Below, piece after piece: positions 19,720 to 28,562 of a DNA stretch of 64,000 nt. The stretch comes from Haladaptatus sp. QDMS2 (GTDB lineage: Archaea > Halobacteriota > Halobacteria > Halobacteriales > Halococcaceae). The position numbers and the translations under genes are program-made. The notes beneath the pieces were generated by a model. The model saw only the letters and a program-made list of their open reading frames with translations, was not told the DNA's origin and ran no database searches. The stretch is from assembly GCF_029338295.1 (NCBI RefSeq), contig NZ_CP119793.1, positions 62,001 through 126,000 on the forward strand, in the 5' to 3' direction. Position 1 is the first letter of the stretch. The number at the start of each line of letters is the position of its first letter.

Positions 19720-20478
19720 GTGATACTACAACTATTAGGTGTGAACACATGGAGTGCGCTTGAACGGGCAACCCGCGAGAAAGCTCTACAGCGACAGACC
19801 GATGAGATGAGGTTTTTCAATTCGATACTTCGTCACGACGTGTATAACGGAATGACAGTAATCCGAGCCCGCGCAGAACTGCTCGGCGACGAGCTTGAAG
19901 GCGACCAGCAAGGGTACGCCAAAACAATCGAATCATGGAGCAACGACATCATCGCCATTGTTCAACGGGTGCGAACGGTTCTTGATGCGTTGACCAGTGA
20001 CGATACTCCTATGTTACATGAGGTCAATCTCTCCGCGACGCTCCGGACTGAAATTGGGCGAGTGCAAACGACGTATCCAGCAGTGCGATTTGAGACGGAA
20101 ATCCCAGACGGCGTTATGGTTCTCGCAAACGAGTTACTGGGTGAAGTCTTTGGGAATATCATCACCAACGCGATAAATCATAATGAACGCGAGGGTCTGG
20201 TCATCAGCGTGACCGTTGAGCAGAAAGACGGGATGATAACAACAAAAATAAGCGATAATGGCCGTGGAATTCCTGATGCTGACAAGGAATCTATCTTCCG
20301 TCGAGACTACACTGGACACGTGAAATCCACTGGGTCGGGGTTCGGGTTGTTCTTTGTGGACACAATGGCGTCGACGTACGACGGTGCTGTTTGGGTTGAG
20401 GATGCATCACCTACAGGCGCCACTTTCACGATAGAACTAATGCATCCATCTACGCGTGCGAGAATTCACTCCTTGTGA
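19720..20478 (+). pseudogene. N-terminally truncated histidine kinase
   Basis: The 252-residue frame starts (GTG 19720) inside what corresponds to the end of a GAF domain (QLLGVNTWSALERATREKAL matches the segment preceding the kinase core in the protein at 25179) and then contains a complete HisKA-type dimerisation helix with phosphoacceptor H39 (SILRHDVYNG) and a HATPase_c domain with N box, DNGRGIP and GFGLF boxes. There is no sensor or membrane part. Stops in the upstream frames indicate a decayed longer gene. If expressed, it would be a soluble kinase core; I regard it as a remnant that may retain function. Confidence 0.7.
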
Positions 20479-20605
20479 TTAAATCTAGAAGAGGCAAAGT
20501 GACGGACGTACTCGGTCAAATACTGACCTATTATCGACTCCAAGAGTGTTGTTCGGCAGTTGTCGGATTCACACCAGTCGTAAACGACAGAACTCCTTCT
20601 GTGAT

Positions 20606-21793
20606 TCACGTAGTGAGGGTTTGACTAGCGTTGACCATTGGAGGGTCAGAACGTGCTATCGGCAGTTCAATCACGAAATTCGCTCCCTGTGGTTGATTAT
20701 CTTCAACTCGAATACTGCCACCGTACGCACCGACCATTGCATCGACGAAAAACAAGCCAAACCCATCACCCGTATCCTTTGCGTGCCCTTTTTCACCGCG
20801 TCGAAAAACGGTGTGTTTCTGATCATCAGGAATCCCCGTTCCGGTATCTGCAATTTGAAGTTCAACCACGTCCCTGGCCGGAATTTCTTCAACCTGCACT
20901 GTCACACGGAGTCCCTCTCGTGAATTGTGGTTAACCGCGTTTGTGAGCACGTTACCGATGATTTCGCCAAGAAGGTCATCGGCTTTTACATAGACTCCGT
21001 CTGGAATGTTCGTTTTAAATGTCACCTCAGGATATGTCGTGCGTAACCGTCTTACTTCATCATTGACCGCTTGCGTGAGGTTTGTAGCGGCCAATGGCAC
21101 TTCAGATTCATTCGATAAAATACGAATAATCGCCCGTACGCGCTGGACGACATTCACGATATCATCTGACCACTGGACGATCGTCTTGAGATGTCTCCGT
21201 GATTCCTCATCGTTTGACGAGGCAAGGAGATGTGACGCTCGGCCTTGCACAACTGTCATTCCGTTGAGCACGTCGTGGCGAAGTATCGAATTGAAAAATT
21301 CTAGTTGGTCTGTTCGATACTCGAGTTCCTCTGCTCGGACTACGGCGCGTTCGGCGGCGCGTTCGCGAGTGATTGCGCGGGCTTCGACGACACCGAGAAG
21401 CAACCCGCCGCCTGCGCCAACTGCCGCTGCGAAGCGACCCCAGCCGACGTACCCCTCAAGCCCACCAAAGGGTGGAATGGCCACCATTACGATGACGTTG
21501 AGTCCAAGAAAGGCAAGTAGTCCACCGAATGTCCATTTCGCGATTCGAGTATACCGAGTTGGCGAAAGCGGACTTCGGTCGAGCCAGTACCCACCGAAGA
21601 TGATTCCGAGAATGAACGGACTCGTCGTTGCGATATGCGCAATAAACTCTCGTGAGAGGGCCCATTCAAGGGATAACCCTCCGAACACGGTGATATCAAT
21701 GAGCATCGATAGATAAAGCAGAAGCCCAAGTGTCATGATTGCTCGTGGGACATAGGAGGAGGGGGAAAAGTTTTCTTCAGGAGACTGGCTCAT
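20606..21793 (-). CDS. Membrane histidine kinase
   Basis: A 395-residue kinase with four predicted N-terminal helices (about residues 18-38, 50-70, 85-107, 120-138), a short coiled linker, a HisKA-like helix with phosphoacceptor H173 (SILRHDVLNG) and a HATPase_c domain (N box TNAVNHNS, DTGTGIP, GDGFGLFF). No recognisable extracytoplasmic sensor domain, so the signal may be sensed in the membrane. Its ATG overlaps the stop of the HalX response regulator at 21790 (ATGA), making a coupled two-gene unit. Confidence 0.92.
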   Translation of the reverse strand: MSQSPEENFSPSSYVPRAIMTLGLLLYLSMLIDITVFGGLSLEWALSREFIAHIATTSPFILGIIFGGYWLDRSPLSPTRYTRIAKWTFGGLLAFLGLNVIVMVAIPPFGGLEGYVGWGRFAAAVGAGGGLLLGVVEARAITRERAAERAVVRAEELEYRTDQLEFFNSILRHDVLNGMTVVQGRASHLLASSNDEESRRHLKTIVQWSDDIVNVVQRVRAIIRILSNESEVPLAATNLTQAVNDEVRRLRTTYPEVTFKTNIPDGVYVKADDLLGEIIGNVLTNAVNHNSREGLRVTVQVEEIPARDVVELQIADTGTGIPDDQKHTVFRRGEKGHAKDTGDGFGLFFVDAMVGAYGGSIRVEDNQPQGANFVIELPIARSDPPMVNASQTLTT

Positions 21794-22422
21794 TGAGTGT
21801 GTTCCCCGGAGTTGTTCGTAGTATGTTCCGCCTCGTTCATGGATTCACTTTCACGCATTATTTCACGAATTGCGCCAATGAAGTTCGCATCTGAGTTTAA
21901 TTCGCCTAGTCGATCTTTGAGTTTCGATTCTTGTGCTTCGATTTGGGCTAGAAGCGTATTGTATTCTGGACTGTCGGCTAATTCACCGGGCGAGAATTCT
22001 GCCTGGAGGGCATCCTGTCGGGCTATCAGTGAGAAGTACTCTTGGTAGGTGGTGTTGAGTTCCCCTCGTTTCACTAGTTGCTCAACCGTCGCACGAAGGC
22101 GTTCTTTGCTTGGGGGTTTGACGACATACTCATCGAATCCCATTTCGATGATGTCAAAGCTTGGGTCGACGGCTGTAACCATTGCCACGCGACAGTCGAT
22201 ATCGCGCGTGCGAATTTCCGTTAATACTTCCTCACCGGACATGCCAGGCATCATTCGGTCAAGTAAAACAACATCGACATCTGTATCGATTTTTGAAAGA
22301 GCTTCGTCACCTGACCCAGCAATTTTAATTTGATACCTATCGGAGAGCCAGAGTTCGTAGGTTTCTGCGATGTCTGGCTCATCGTCGACGATGAGTACGA
22401 CTGGCTGGGCGGGAGACCCCAT
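21790..22422 (-). CDS. HalX-type response regulator
   Basis: A 210-residue protein with a receiver domain (acidic pair DD near residue 13-14, phosphoacceptor D55 in VVLLDRMMPG, conserved Thr and Lys in VTA and VKPP) and the haloarchaeal HalX C-terminal helical domain (about 125-185). It lacks a recognised DNA-binding domain; HalX is of unknown function. It is the first gene of the RR-HK pair, coupled to the kinase at 20606. The C-terminal tail is acidic, His/Asn-rich. Confidence 0.92.
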   Translation of the reverse strand: MGSPAQPVVLIVDDEPDIAETYELWLSDRYQIKIAGSGDEALSKIDTDVDVVLLDRMMPGMSGEEVLTEIRTRDIDCRVAMVTAVDPSFDIIEMGFDEYVVKPPSKERLRATVEQLVKRGELNTTYQEYFSLIARQDALQAEFSPGELADSPEYNTLLAQIEAQESKLKDRLGELNSDANFIGAIREIMRESESMNEAEHTTNNSGEHTQ

Positions 22423-22894
22423 AAAATATCAGTGGCACCTGCACGATAATAATAATATGTATATTAAAAACAACCCTGAATTTTTGGTAAAAGGGTTGAT
22501 AAAATATATAATTAGTTGGTTCGCACGAATTCAGGCTACTCGGAAGGTGATGGTGATGTGGGCGGTGTGCTCTAGCCTAATCGTCTCAAATTTATTGCGG
22601 ATTCGTGACGTGAGTTTGGCGTGAGAGGGTATTCCATTTGACCGGCGAAAGACCATGCACACTCTTCCGTCCAAAATAGCTCTTCCTCGAATATCAGTTA
22701 CGAAGTACCACGCCAATGCCGTACGAGAGAACGGCAATTTGTATTAGATGTTTAATAAGATAAATGGTTCGGTAATTCAGCACCGTCTAGATAAGGGCCG
22801 AACAGGTCGAAGAGATAGTGTCCAATGCTACTCACAAATCTGCTCAAAGAGGGATTAGACACTGCTACTTGAATGTTGACAGCAGGTGCGGACG
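22423..22894. other. Upstream region of the HalX regulator, one possible small ORF
   Basis: AT-rich near 22435-22520, with TATA-like stretches that may drive the regulator gene. On the reverse strand at 22531-22737 a 68-codon frame contains DIRGRAILDGRVCMVF and TSRIRNKFETIRLEHTAHITITF, which reads like a conserved small haloarchaeal protein or its tail. I cannot confirm it or name it. Confidence 0.35.
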
Positions 22895-23197
22895 GAGATG
22901 CCGAGGCGGGTCGAAGTCGACGAAACCGCTGTCAAAATCAATGACGAGTAGCCTTGATTGTAAGCTGCAATAGGCTTCGACACAAAAGTGATTCTGACCG
23001 TCGCGCTGTTCACACATCACGGGACTGATCCGGAAGGTGTGTTTCTCATGGAATGCCTGAGAAACACGGCTGTTCAGAGACGGTGTTTCTCGCCAATGCA
23101 TACAGCTATTGGACTGCATCTTTCGATTCGAGGTGGACAGTCGGGTCGACCACACAGACCGAAACCTGATCGAAATGTGGTTTCACACGTTCAAAAT
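22895..23197 (+). mobile_element. IS6-family transposase remnant
   Basis: Degenerate coding sequence of an IS6-type (haloarchaeal ISH14/ISH15-like) transposase. One frame gives MPRRVEVDETAVKI, with the first catalytic Asp, then three stops, then FDTKVILTVALFTHHGTDP. A frameshift near 23115 brings in the C-terminal DRNLIEMWFHTFKM with the third acidic residue. Both ends of the gene and the terminal inverted repeats are missing. It is dead. Confidence 0.75.
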
Positions 23198-23390
23198 GAA
23201 GGAGCTCACGACGTATTCATTGGTTAAGACAGAGCGGAAGAGTCAGGGCCTGTACTCGGGAAGCTACCTCGAGTCCACGTTTGGGAAGAATCCGAACACG
23301 ATTATCGAGACGCTTCGAGAAGATTCACGACTGAAGGACGTCCACGTGGATGAACTACTGGCAGTGGTGTGGGCTCAGATCAATCAGTAG
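23198..23390 (+). pseudogene. Fragment of unknown gene fused to the IS6 remnant
   Basis: The reading frame that carries the end of the transposase remnant continues for about 64 codons (SLVKTERKSQGLYSGSYLES...LLAVVWAQINQ) and then stops. This does not match the expected transposase C-terminus, so it is likely the tail of another gene. No family recognised. Confidence 0.35.
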
Positions 23391-23662
23391 CTCATTTTTG
23401 GAACAAATCGATAGGGGCGAGGATTCTGCTGCGTTATAGCTCCTTCGACGCCGATCTCCCCACAAATATGCGGCATCTCGCTCAACAGATCGGGTGCGTT
23501 GCGGTACGATTCATCAAGATAAACCCGCAGACAGTGCAGCGATACGAGAGTGTAGGCGGCGAAGCCGCTACCCCCTTCGAGGGCGGCGACTTCTCCTCGA
23601 TCACCAACAGCATCTGTAGCTAACGTGTCCGCTTTGCTCGTGAAGCGGGAGATTTTTGACAT
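23384..23662 (-). mobile_element. IS5-family transposase, N-terminal fragment
   Basis: The reverse frame starting MSKISRFTSKADTLA and continuing through EVAALEGGSGFA and VSLHCLRVYLDESYR matches the N-terminus of haloarchaeal IS5-group transposases. Homology stops after about 75 residues (near GEIGVEG) and the frame runs out in unrelated sequence. The DDE residues are absent, so it is inactive. It lies tail to tail with the IS6 scar, in the gap between two signalling clusters. Confidence 0.72.
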
Positions 23663-23764
23663 AGGCATCGACGGTTTCCCGCTTCATCTTCCAAGTTCTA
23701 ACGGTCGAAACCGACGCCATCTAGTGATTCATCAGAGCTTGATAAATATAACAATCTCGCGTCC

Positions 23765-24415
23765 CTACAGTGGTTCCCACGTTGGAGGTACGCCAGCTAG
23801 CCCTTGAATACGGATTTCACGACCCCGGTTGTCAGTGTCACGGAGTTCGATGACACCATCAAACTCGCTGGCAATCGTGTTGATTGTTTGTGGATTATAT
23901 GATGCGTTATCAACGGTGAAAATTCCAAGTCCACGGGTGTCAGTAATACGTCCTGTATAGATATGCAGGAATTTGAATACGGTGTCAAGTTCGAGAAACT
24001 GGAGCAGCGTCGACACCGAAACAAGACCGTGGCGCATTCGGGAGATGTTCTGAGCGGTGAATCTTTGCATGAGTTTGGCCGTACCGATGCTAATACCTGT
24101 GAGGTCGCCTGGTGAGGCCACGCGTTGTGTCATGACCCCTCGTATCGCCTGTTGCTGGCTGCTTCTCGAGCAATCGACAACACCCACTTGATCGCGTTCA
24201 AGCGTCGGCACTCGTTGTTCAAGTTCGTCAAGACACGCCTCTGCACTCTTGCTTGTTGAGACAATGAGGAGCCCATCTCTCTGGGTGAGCCCTGCAGCAA
24301 GCAGGTCGAGAGCGAGGTCCTGCTTCCCGGTCATGGCCGGCCCGGCGATCAACAGGCTCGTCCCAGGTGCCAGTTCAGAAACCGTTGTCGGGAGCACATC
24401 AGTTATGTCAAACAT
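23765..24415 (-). CDS. RecA-superfamily (RAD55/KaiC-like) ATPase of signalling cluster
   Basis: A 216-residue protein with a Walker A motif (GPAMTGKQD at about 26-34) and the layout of the single-domain KaiC-like ATPases common near haloarchaeal sensor kinases (DUF7504 type). A proper acidic Walker B is weak (LVSVSTLLQFLELD). Start ATG 24415 is chosen; a GTG at 24421 is possible and would nearly touch the regulator stop at 24422. It is downstream of a HalX regulator and kinase, which suggests it works in the same pathway. Confidence 0.75.
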   Translation of the reverse strand: MFDITDVLPTTVSELAPGTSLLIAGPAMTGKQDLALDLLAAGLTQRDGLLIVSTSKSAEACLDELEQRVPTLERDQVGVVDCSRSSQQQAIRGVMTQRVASPGDLTGISIGTAKLMQRFTAQNISRMRHGLVSVSTLLQFLELDTVFKFLHIYTGRITDTRGLGIFTVDNASYNPQTINTIASEFDGVIELRDTDNRGREIRIQGLAGVPPTWEPL

Positions 24416-24421
24416 GGTCAC

Positions 24422-25045
24422 TCAGTTCTGCGGGTCTTCAGATACATCTTCATCCAGAGGATGCTGGTCGTCTGGTCCGTCCATGATCGCGCGGACAGCA
24501 CCAATGAAGTCTGCATCCGAGGTCAGGTCACCAATTCCGTCATCGACTGCGGCTCGTTGTGTCTCGATTTGTTCGACCAAGCCTACATATTCTTCACTCG
24601 CGTCAAGTTCTCGCCTGGTGTACTCAGTTTCGAGTGCTGCACGTCGGGCTACGAGTGAGTAATATTTCTGTAAGTCACTATCGAGTGTCGCCCGATGAAG
24701 GAGACGCTCAACGGTTTCGCGGAGCTGATCACGATCCGGTGGCTTCGTGACGTACTCGTCGAACCCCATCTCAATGATGTCGAATCCCGGATCGACCGCC
24801 GTTACCATCGCCACCCGACAGTCGATCTTCCGTGAACGAATCTCCTCAAGTACCTCTCCTCCCGACATGCCGGGCAACATCCGATCTAGGAGAACAACAT
24901 CGACCGACTCGTCAAGCTGAGCGAGTGCCTGGTCGCCTGTTTCCACCCAGCGGACATCGTAGTCCGTGAGCCATCGTTCGTACGTTTCTGCGACATCCGG
25001 TTCGTCTTCGACGATGAGGACAACCGGAGCGACGGAGGTGCTCAT
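24422..25045 (-). CDS. HalX-type response regulator
   Basis: A 207-residue protein with receiver domain (acidic pair ED near residue 13-14, phosphoacceptor D54 in VVLLDRMLPG, VTA and TKPP motifs) and HalX domain (about 120-185). I start it at ATG 25045 because the preceding 42 in-frame codons show no domain. It is about as similar to the 21790 regulator as one expects from duplication. It sits downstream of the PAS/GAF kinase (25179) on the same strand, 134 bp away. Confidence 0.92.
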   Translation of the reverse strand: MSTSVAPVVLIVEDEPDVAETYERWLTDYDVRWVETGDQALAQLDESVDVVLLDRMLPGMSGGEVLEEIRSRKIDCRVAMVTAVDPGFDIIEMGFDEYVTKPPDRDQLRETVERLLHRATLDSDLQKYYSLVARRAALETEYTRRELDASEEYVGLVEQIETQRAAVDDGIGDLTSDADFIGAVRAIMDGPDDQHPLDEDVSEDPQN

Positions 25046-25178
25046 GAGGGGTTTCTCTGTCGTGATTCGGCTACAACTCTCTTGATACTTTTCCTCCCAA
25101 ACGATACCAAGAGCGTCCGATGAAACGTCCCGTGGTCGATATCGTGTAATCCAGTTTTGTTCCCTTATCACCGGCAGA

Positions 25179-27473
25179 TTACTGCGATGGAGTCAGCAAC
25201 TTGATCATGAACACCGCCCCGTGGGGGTCGTTGTCCTCGACCCAGATGTCGCCCCCGTACTCGGCTACCATTGAATCAACGAAGAAGAGTCCGAAGCCAG
25301 AGCCAGTTGATTTCGCATGCCCCGTCTCGTCACGCCGGAAGATCGCCTCCTTGCTTTCATCGGGGACACCGCAACCGTTATCGGCAATCCGAACAGTCAC
25401 GAATTCGTCGGTGTCGTCGCGTTCCTCGTCCACAGCTAGCGACACACGCAATCCATCAGTGTCGTTATGATCGACCGCGTTCGTGATGACATTGCCAAGG
25501 ACCTCACCCAACAGATCGTTCGCCTTGACGTTCACAGCCTCCGGGATGTCCGTCTCGAACGTAACGTCGGGGTAGGTCGCCTGAATACGGTCGACTTCCG
25601 AGTGCAGGACTGCCGACAGATCAACACTCTCGAGCTGTGGATCACCCGTTCCCGTCAGCGCCTCCAACACCTTCCGGACGCGCTGAACGATAGTGATGAC
25701 GTCGTCGGACCAACGAACGACCGTCTGGGCGTCCCGTAGCTGCTCGCCCTCGAGTTCCTCGGTGAGGAACTCAGCCCGCCCCCGTATCACCGTCATCCCG
25801 TTTAACACGTCGTGGCGCAGGATCGAATTGAAGAATTCCATTTGGTCGGTCTGGCGCTGGAGAGCCGCCTCGCGTTCGGCTCGGTCAAGCGCAGAGCGCG
25901 TGTTCGCCGCTAACAATTGCGCGAGCATGACATCTGCCTCGTTAAATCGGCCGGGATCGGTCGACCCGCTAGTCAATACACCGTACTCTGCGATCGGAAC
26001 GATCAGTTCGCCACGGAGCTTCGTCTCGGGATTGAAGCGGTTGGCCTCTCTGCTAATGTCGTTGAAGACGCGGGGTTCTCCCGACTCATACACCTGCCAG
26101 GCGATGCTGTTCCCCGGCTCGAATGTAGGCGCGCCACCAAACAATTCCCTCGCCCGGTCTGACAACGCAACGGGTTCTAACTGAGGTTCATCGTCTGCGT
26201 GTAACCAGATTGCCGACATCGACAGACCCAGCGCGTTCTGCGCTGAGTCAACGGAAATTTGACAGATCGTCTCCCGGTCGGTCGCCTGCATCATCTTCCG
26301 AGTTGCGTCGTGCAAGGCTCTGATACCCCGCTCGCGCTTGTCGCGCTCGGTGACGTCCATCGCGACACCAATCACGTTCGTGATCTGACCACCGTTCGCG
26401 ATCGGCTCGTACCAAACCTGATAGGTTCGTTCCCAGAGATCAATCGTTATGTCGACAGCCTCGCCATCGAAGCTTCGATCGATCGCATCGATGACCTCGG
26501 GCGAATTATCGAACACGTCATTGATCGATTCTCCGACCATCTGGTTCTGCTCAACCCCCACATCATCCAAGCCCTTGCCGACTTGGAGCGTGATTTCATG
26601 GTTACGATCGACGGCAAACAGGATTACTGGAACGTTCTCGACGATAGTTCGGAGCCGTTGCTCGCGGGTTGCAAGCTGTTGCTCGCGCTCTTTGCGCTCG
26701 GTGGCGTCTCGAACAACGCAGATAAGGCCGCCGTCTGGACGCAAAGAGAGCGTGAGTTCTTGCGGAAACGTACTCCCATCACGACGAAGCCCAGTGAGTT
26801 CTCCTCGCCAACGCCCCTCCGCACTCAACTGCGGCATGACCTCTTCCTCAACCCGTTCAACTTCTGGCTCTGTATAACATATGTGCCAGGTCTTACCAAT
26901 GAACACACCGGGGTCGTCATATCCATAGACCTCAGCATGTGCTTGATTGACTGACTCATACTCACCCTTCTCGTTGAGGATTGCTATCCCATCCATTGAC
27001 GCGCCGATGGCCTGTTGAGCTCTTTCAGCCTCCCGGTGCTGATCTCTCCGCTTGCCGTCATACACACCGATGAGGAAACCAGCCATCCCCCCGACAGTCA
27101 TACTACTTGCGGTCACGAAATGCCAGTGGTGAAAGCCCACACCACGAATAATCTGATGGCTGATTATCCAGCCTGTCACTACGGCCATCCCAATCAACCC
27201 CAGGATGAACCAGCCGGCAATTCTGAGCATCTCCGACTCACTGAACTCGCTTTGGGAGAGCCAATAGCTGGCAGAGACAATGACAAACGCCATCACCAGT
27301 GGCAAGCCCGCTTCAATGATTCGACCCAACAGTGTTTGCATCTGGATCGCATGCCAGATTTCAAACCCGGCTAGGACGATCCCGGTTCCTCCAATAATCC
27401 AGACACTGAGCGCCTGTTTCAATTCCTCCGATGCCCGCAACGACAACCCTCTATTCATTGGCCTGCTCCCCAA
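25179..27473 (-). CDS. Membrane histidine kinase with two PAS domains and a GAF domain
   Basis: A 764-residue kinase: four N-terminal helices (within residues 22-140), PAS domain (about 150-265, IGASMDGIAILNEKGEYESVNQ), second PAS (about 275-390), GAF domain (about 395-560), HisKA helix with phosphoacceptor His in SILRHDVLNG (around residue 568) and HATPase_c (DNGCGVPD, GSGFGLFF). The PAS/GAF part could bind haem, flavin or small ligands, not predictable here. Probable partners are the HalX regulator and RecA-like ATPase encoded downstream. The truncated kinase at 19720 is a close relative of its C-terminal half. Confidence 0.93.
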   Translation of the reverse strand: MGSRPMNRGLSLRASEELKQALSVWIIGGTGIVLAGFEIWHAIQMQTLLGRIIEAGLPLVMAFVIVSASYWLSQSEFSESEMLRIAGWFILGLIGMAVVTGWIISHQIIRGVGFHHWHFVTASSMTVGGMAGFLIGVYDGKRRDQHREAERAQQAIGASMDGIAILNEKGEYESVNQAHAEVYGYDDPGVFIGKTWHICYTEPEVERVEEEVMPQLSAEGRWRGELTGLRRDGSTFPQELTLSLRPDGGLICVVRDATERKEREQQLATREQRLRTIVENVPVILFAVDRNHEITLQVGKGLDDVGVEQNQMVGESINDVFDNSPEVIDAIDRSFDGEAVDITIDLWERTYQVWYEPIANGGQITNVIGVAMDVTERDKRERGIRALHDATRKMMQATDRETICQISVDSAQNALGLSMSAIWLHADDEPQLEPVALSDRARELFGGAPTFEPGNSIAWQVYESGEPRVFNDISREANRFNPETKLRGELIVPIAEYGVLTSGSTDPGRFNEADVMLAQLLAANTRSALDRAEREAALQRQTDQMEFFNSILRHDVLNGMTVIRGRAEFLTEELEGEQLRDAQTVVRWSDDVITIVQRVRKVLEALTGTGDPQLESVDLSAVLHSEVDRIQATYPDVTFETDIPEAVNVKANDLLGEVLGNVITNAVDHNDTDGLRVSLAVDEERDDTDEFVTVRIADNGCGVPDESKEAIFRRDETGHAKSTGSGFGLFFVDSMVAEYGGDIWVEDNDPHGAVFMIKLLTPSQ

Positions 27474-27860
27474 AAGTTCTCGATTCTTACGTTACGACGA
27501 GCGGGATTTCTGACTCGTAGGTACGCCGCGGTTTGAGTCGGCAGCCGGTTCTGACAATTGCCAACGTCACTTTCCCACGCGTATTCGCCGCTAGTTTCCA
27601 ATGAAAAATCAGCCCCCACACGATCAACTAATCCGGATCCGTTGACTTGACAGTGACGCTGACGAGGATTCGCGACACGAATATCCCACTTCGGAGTGCT
27701 CTGGACCGCCCACATCTGACGTCGATGGAGTCGATCGATGGGGTTGAGGTTCATTATTTTGATGATACGAGTGTTAGTTTTAAAATAGTTCTCACAAATC
27801 TGCATATACAATCCATGATTCACTCGGATTTGTTGAAATTGACCGGTAGGATGCTGTGAG
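27474..27860. other. Intergenic region between kinase gene and TnpB fragment
   Basis: About 390 bp. Weak frames on the reverse strand (27455-27823) have Arg/Asn-rich composition unlike neighbours and no recognisable domain. No hairpin of the IS200/IS605 type seen. Confidence 0.35.
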
Positions 27861-28343
27861 ACTCGAAGGGTTCAGGCAGAGTATGAGCGGGTGAACAACA
27901 AGATTCGCCACAAGCGAGAGCAGTTGGTTCACGATGTAGCAAATCAAGTCCTCGCGCTTGCACTTGTGTACGACGTTGACGCGATTGTTCACGAAGACTT
28001 GCGGAGCCTGTCACCGCCCTGTGGTGAGGGACAACTCTCGTGGGAACTTTCGTCGTGGGCACGCCGCGAGATTGCCTCAAAAATCGAGTATCGGGCGGAC
28101 ATCGCCGGATTGCACGTGAAGCGTGTGCGTCCGGGTAACACGTCCCGGTCGTGTCCTCGATGTGGCTCCACGGGTCACACTACGAAGTCGCCTGACCACG
28201 CATTCGAGGTGTGGTGGGGCGGTCACTTCCGGTGTGACAACGCCCGGTGTGGCTTTCAGGCCGACCGGGACTACGTTGGCGCGGTCAACGTGGCTCGCGT
28301 GTTCTTCAGCAGAAAAGCGAAACAAGCCCTCTTTATCGTCTAA
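27861..28343 (+). mobile_element. IS200/IS605 TnpB, C-terminal half remnant
   Basis: The frame from about 27861 gives the RuvC-II and zinc-finger part of a TnpB nuclease: catalytic Glu in DAIVHEDLRS, zinc cysteines CPRCG and C-D-N-A-R-C, and the final catalytic Asp in ADRDYVGAVN. The N-terminal half, including RuvC-I, is missing, and no TnpA lies nearby. The stop TAA at 28341-28343 is natural. The remnant is non-functional as a guide-directed nuclease. Confidence 0.85.
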
Positions 28344-28528
28344 CTTCGGATAGTTAATAAACTGATAGGAACTCACATTTCCACCTGTCGTAGTTCCACT
28401 CGTTTGTTGACCGCTATCCGACGATATGGTATCCCCTTGGGTGAACGCGGCCAGATCGATTAGTGTCTCACCCGCTGCGTTTGGTGACAAGCTAAACACT
28501 AACATATTAATTTTACCAGGAAGGTGAT

Positions 28529-28562
28529 TTTATAAGCATTCTCAATAAATTCAACGCTATTA
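28529..28562 (+). promoter_or_regulatory. Leaderless promoter of the multi-TM histidine kinase
   Basis: TTTATAAG at 28529-28536 ends 26 nt before ATG 28563, the spacing of a haloarchaeal TATA box on a leaderless transcript. Confidence 0.5.

Noticed and set aside
28077-28505. Reverse frame starting MLVFSLSPNAAGETLIDLA across the TnpB remnant
   Set aside because: The N-terminal part looks protein-like but the frame runs into the antisense of the TnpB gene; could be a beheaded gene start but evidence is too thin to call.
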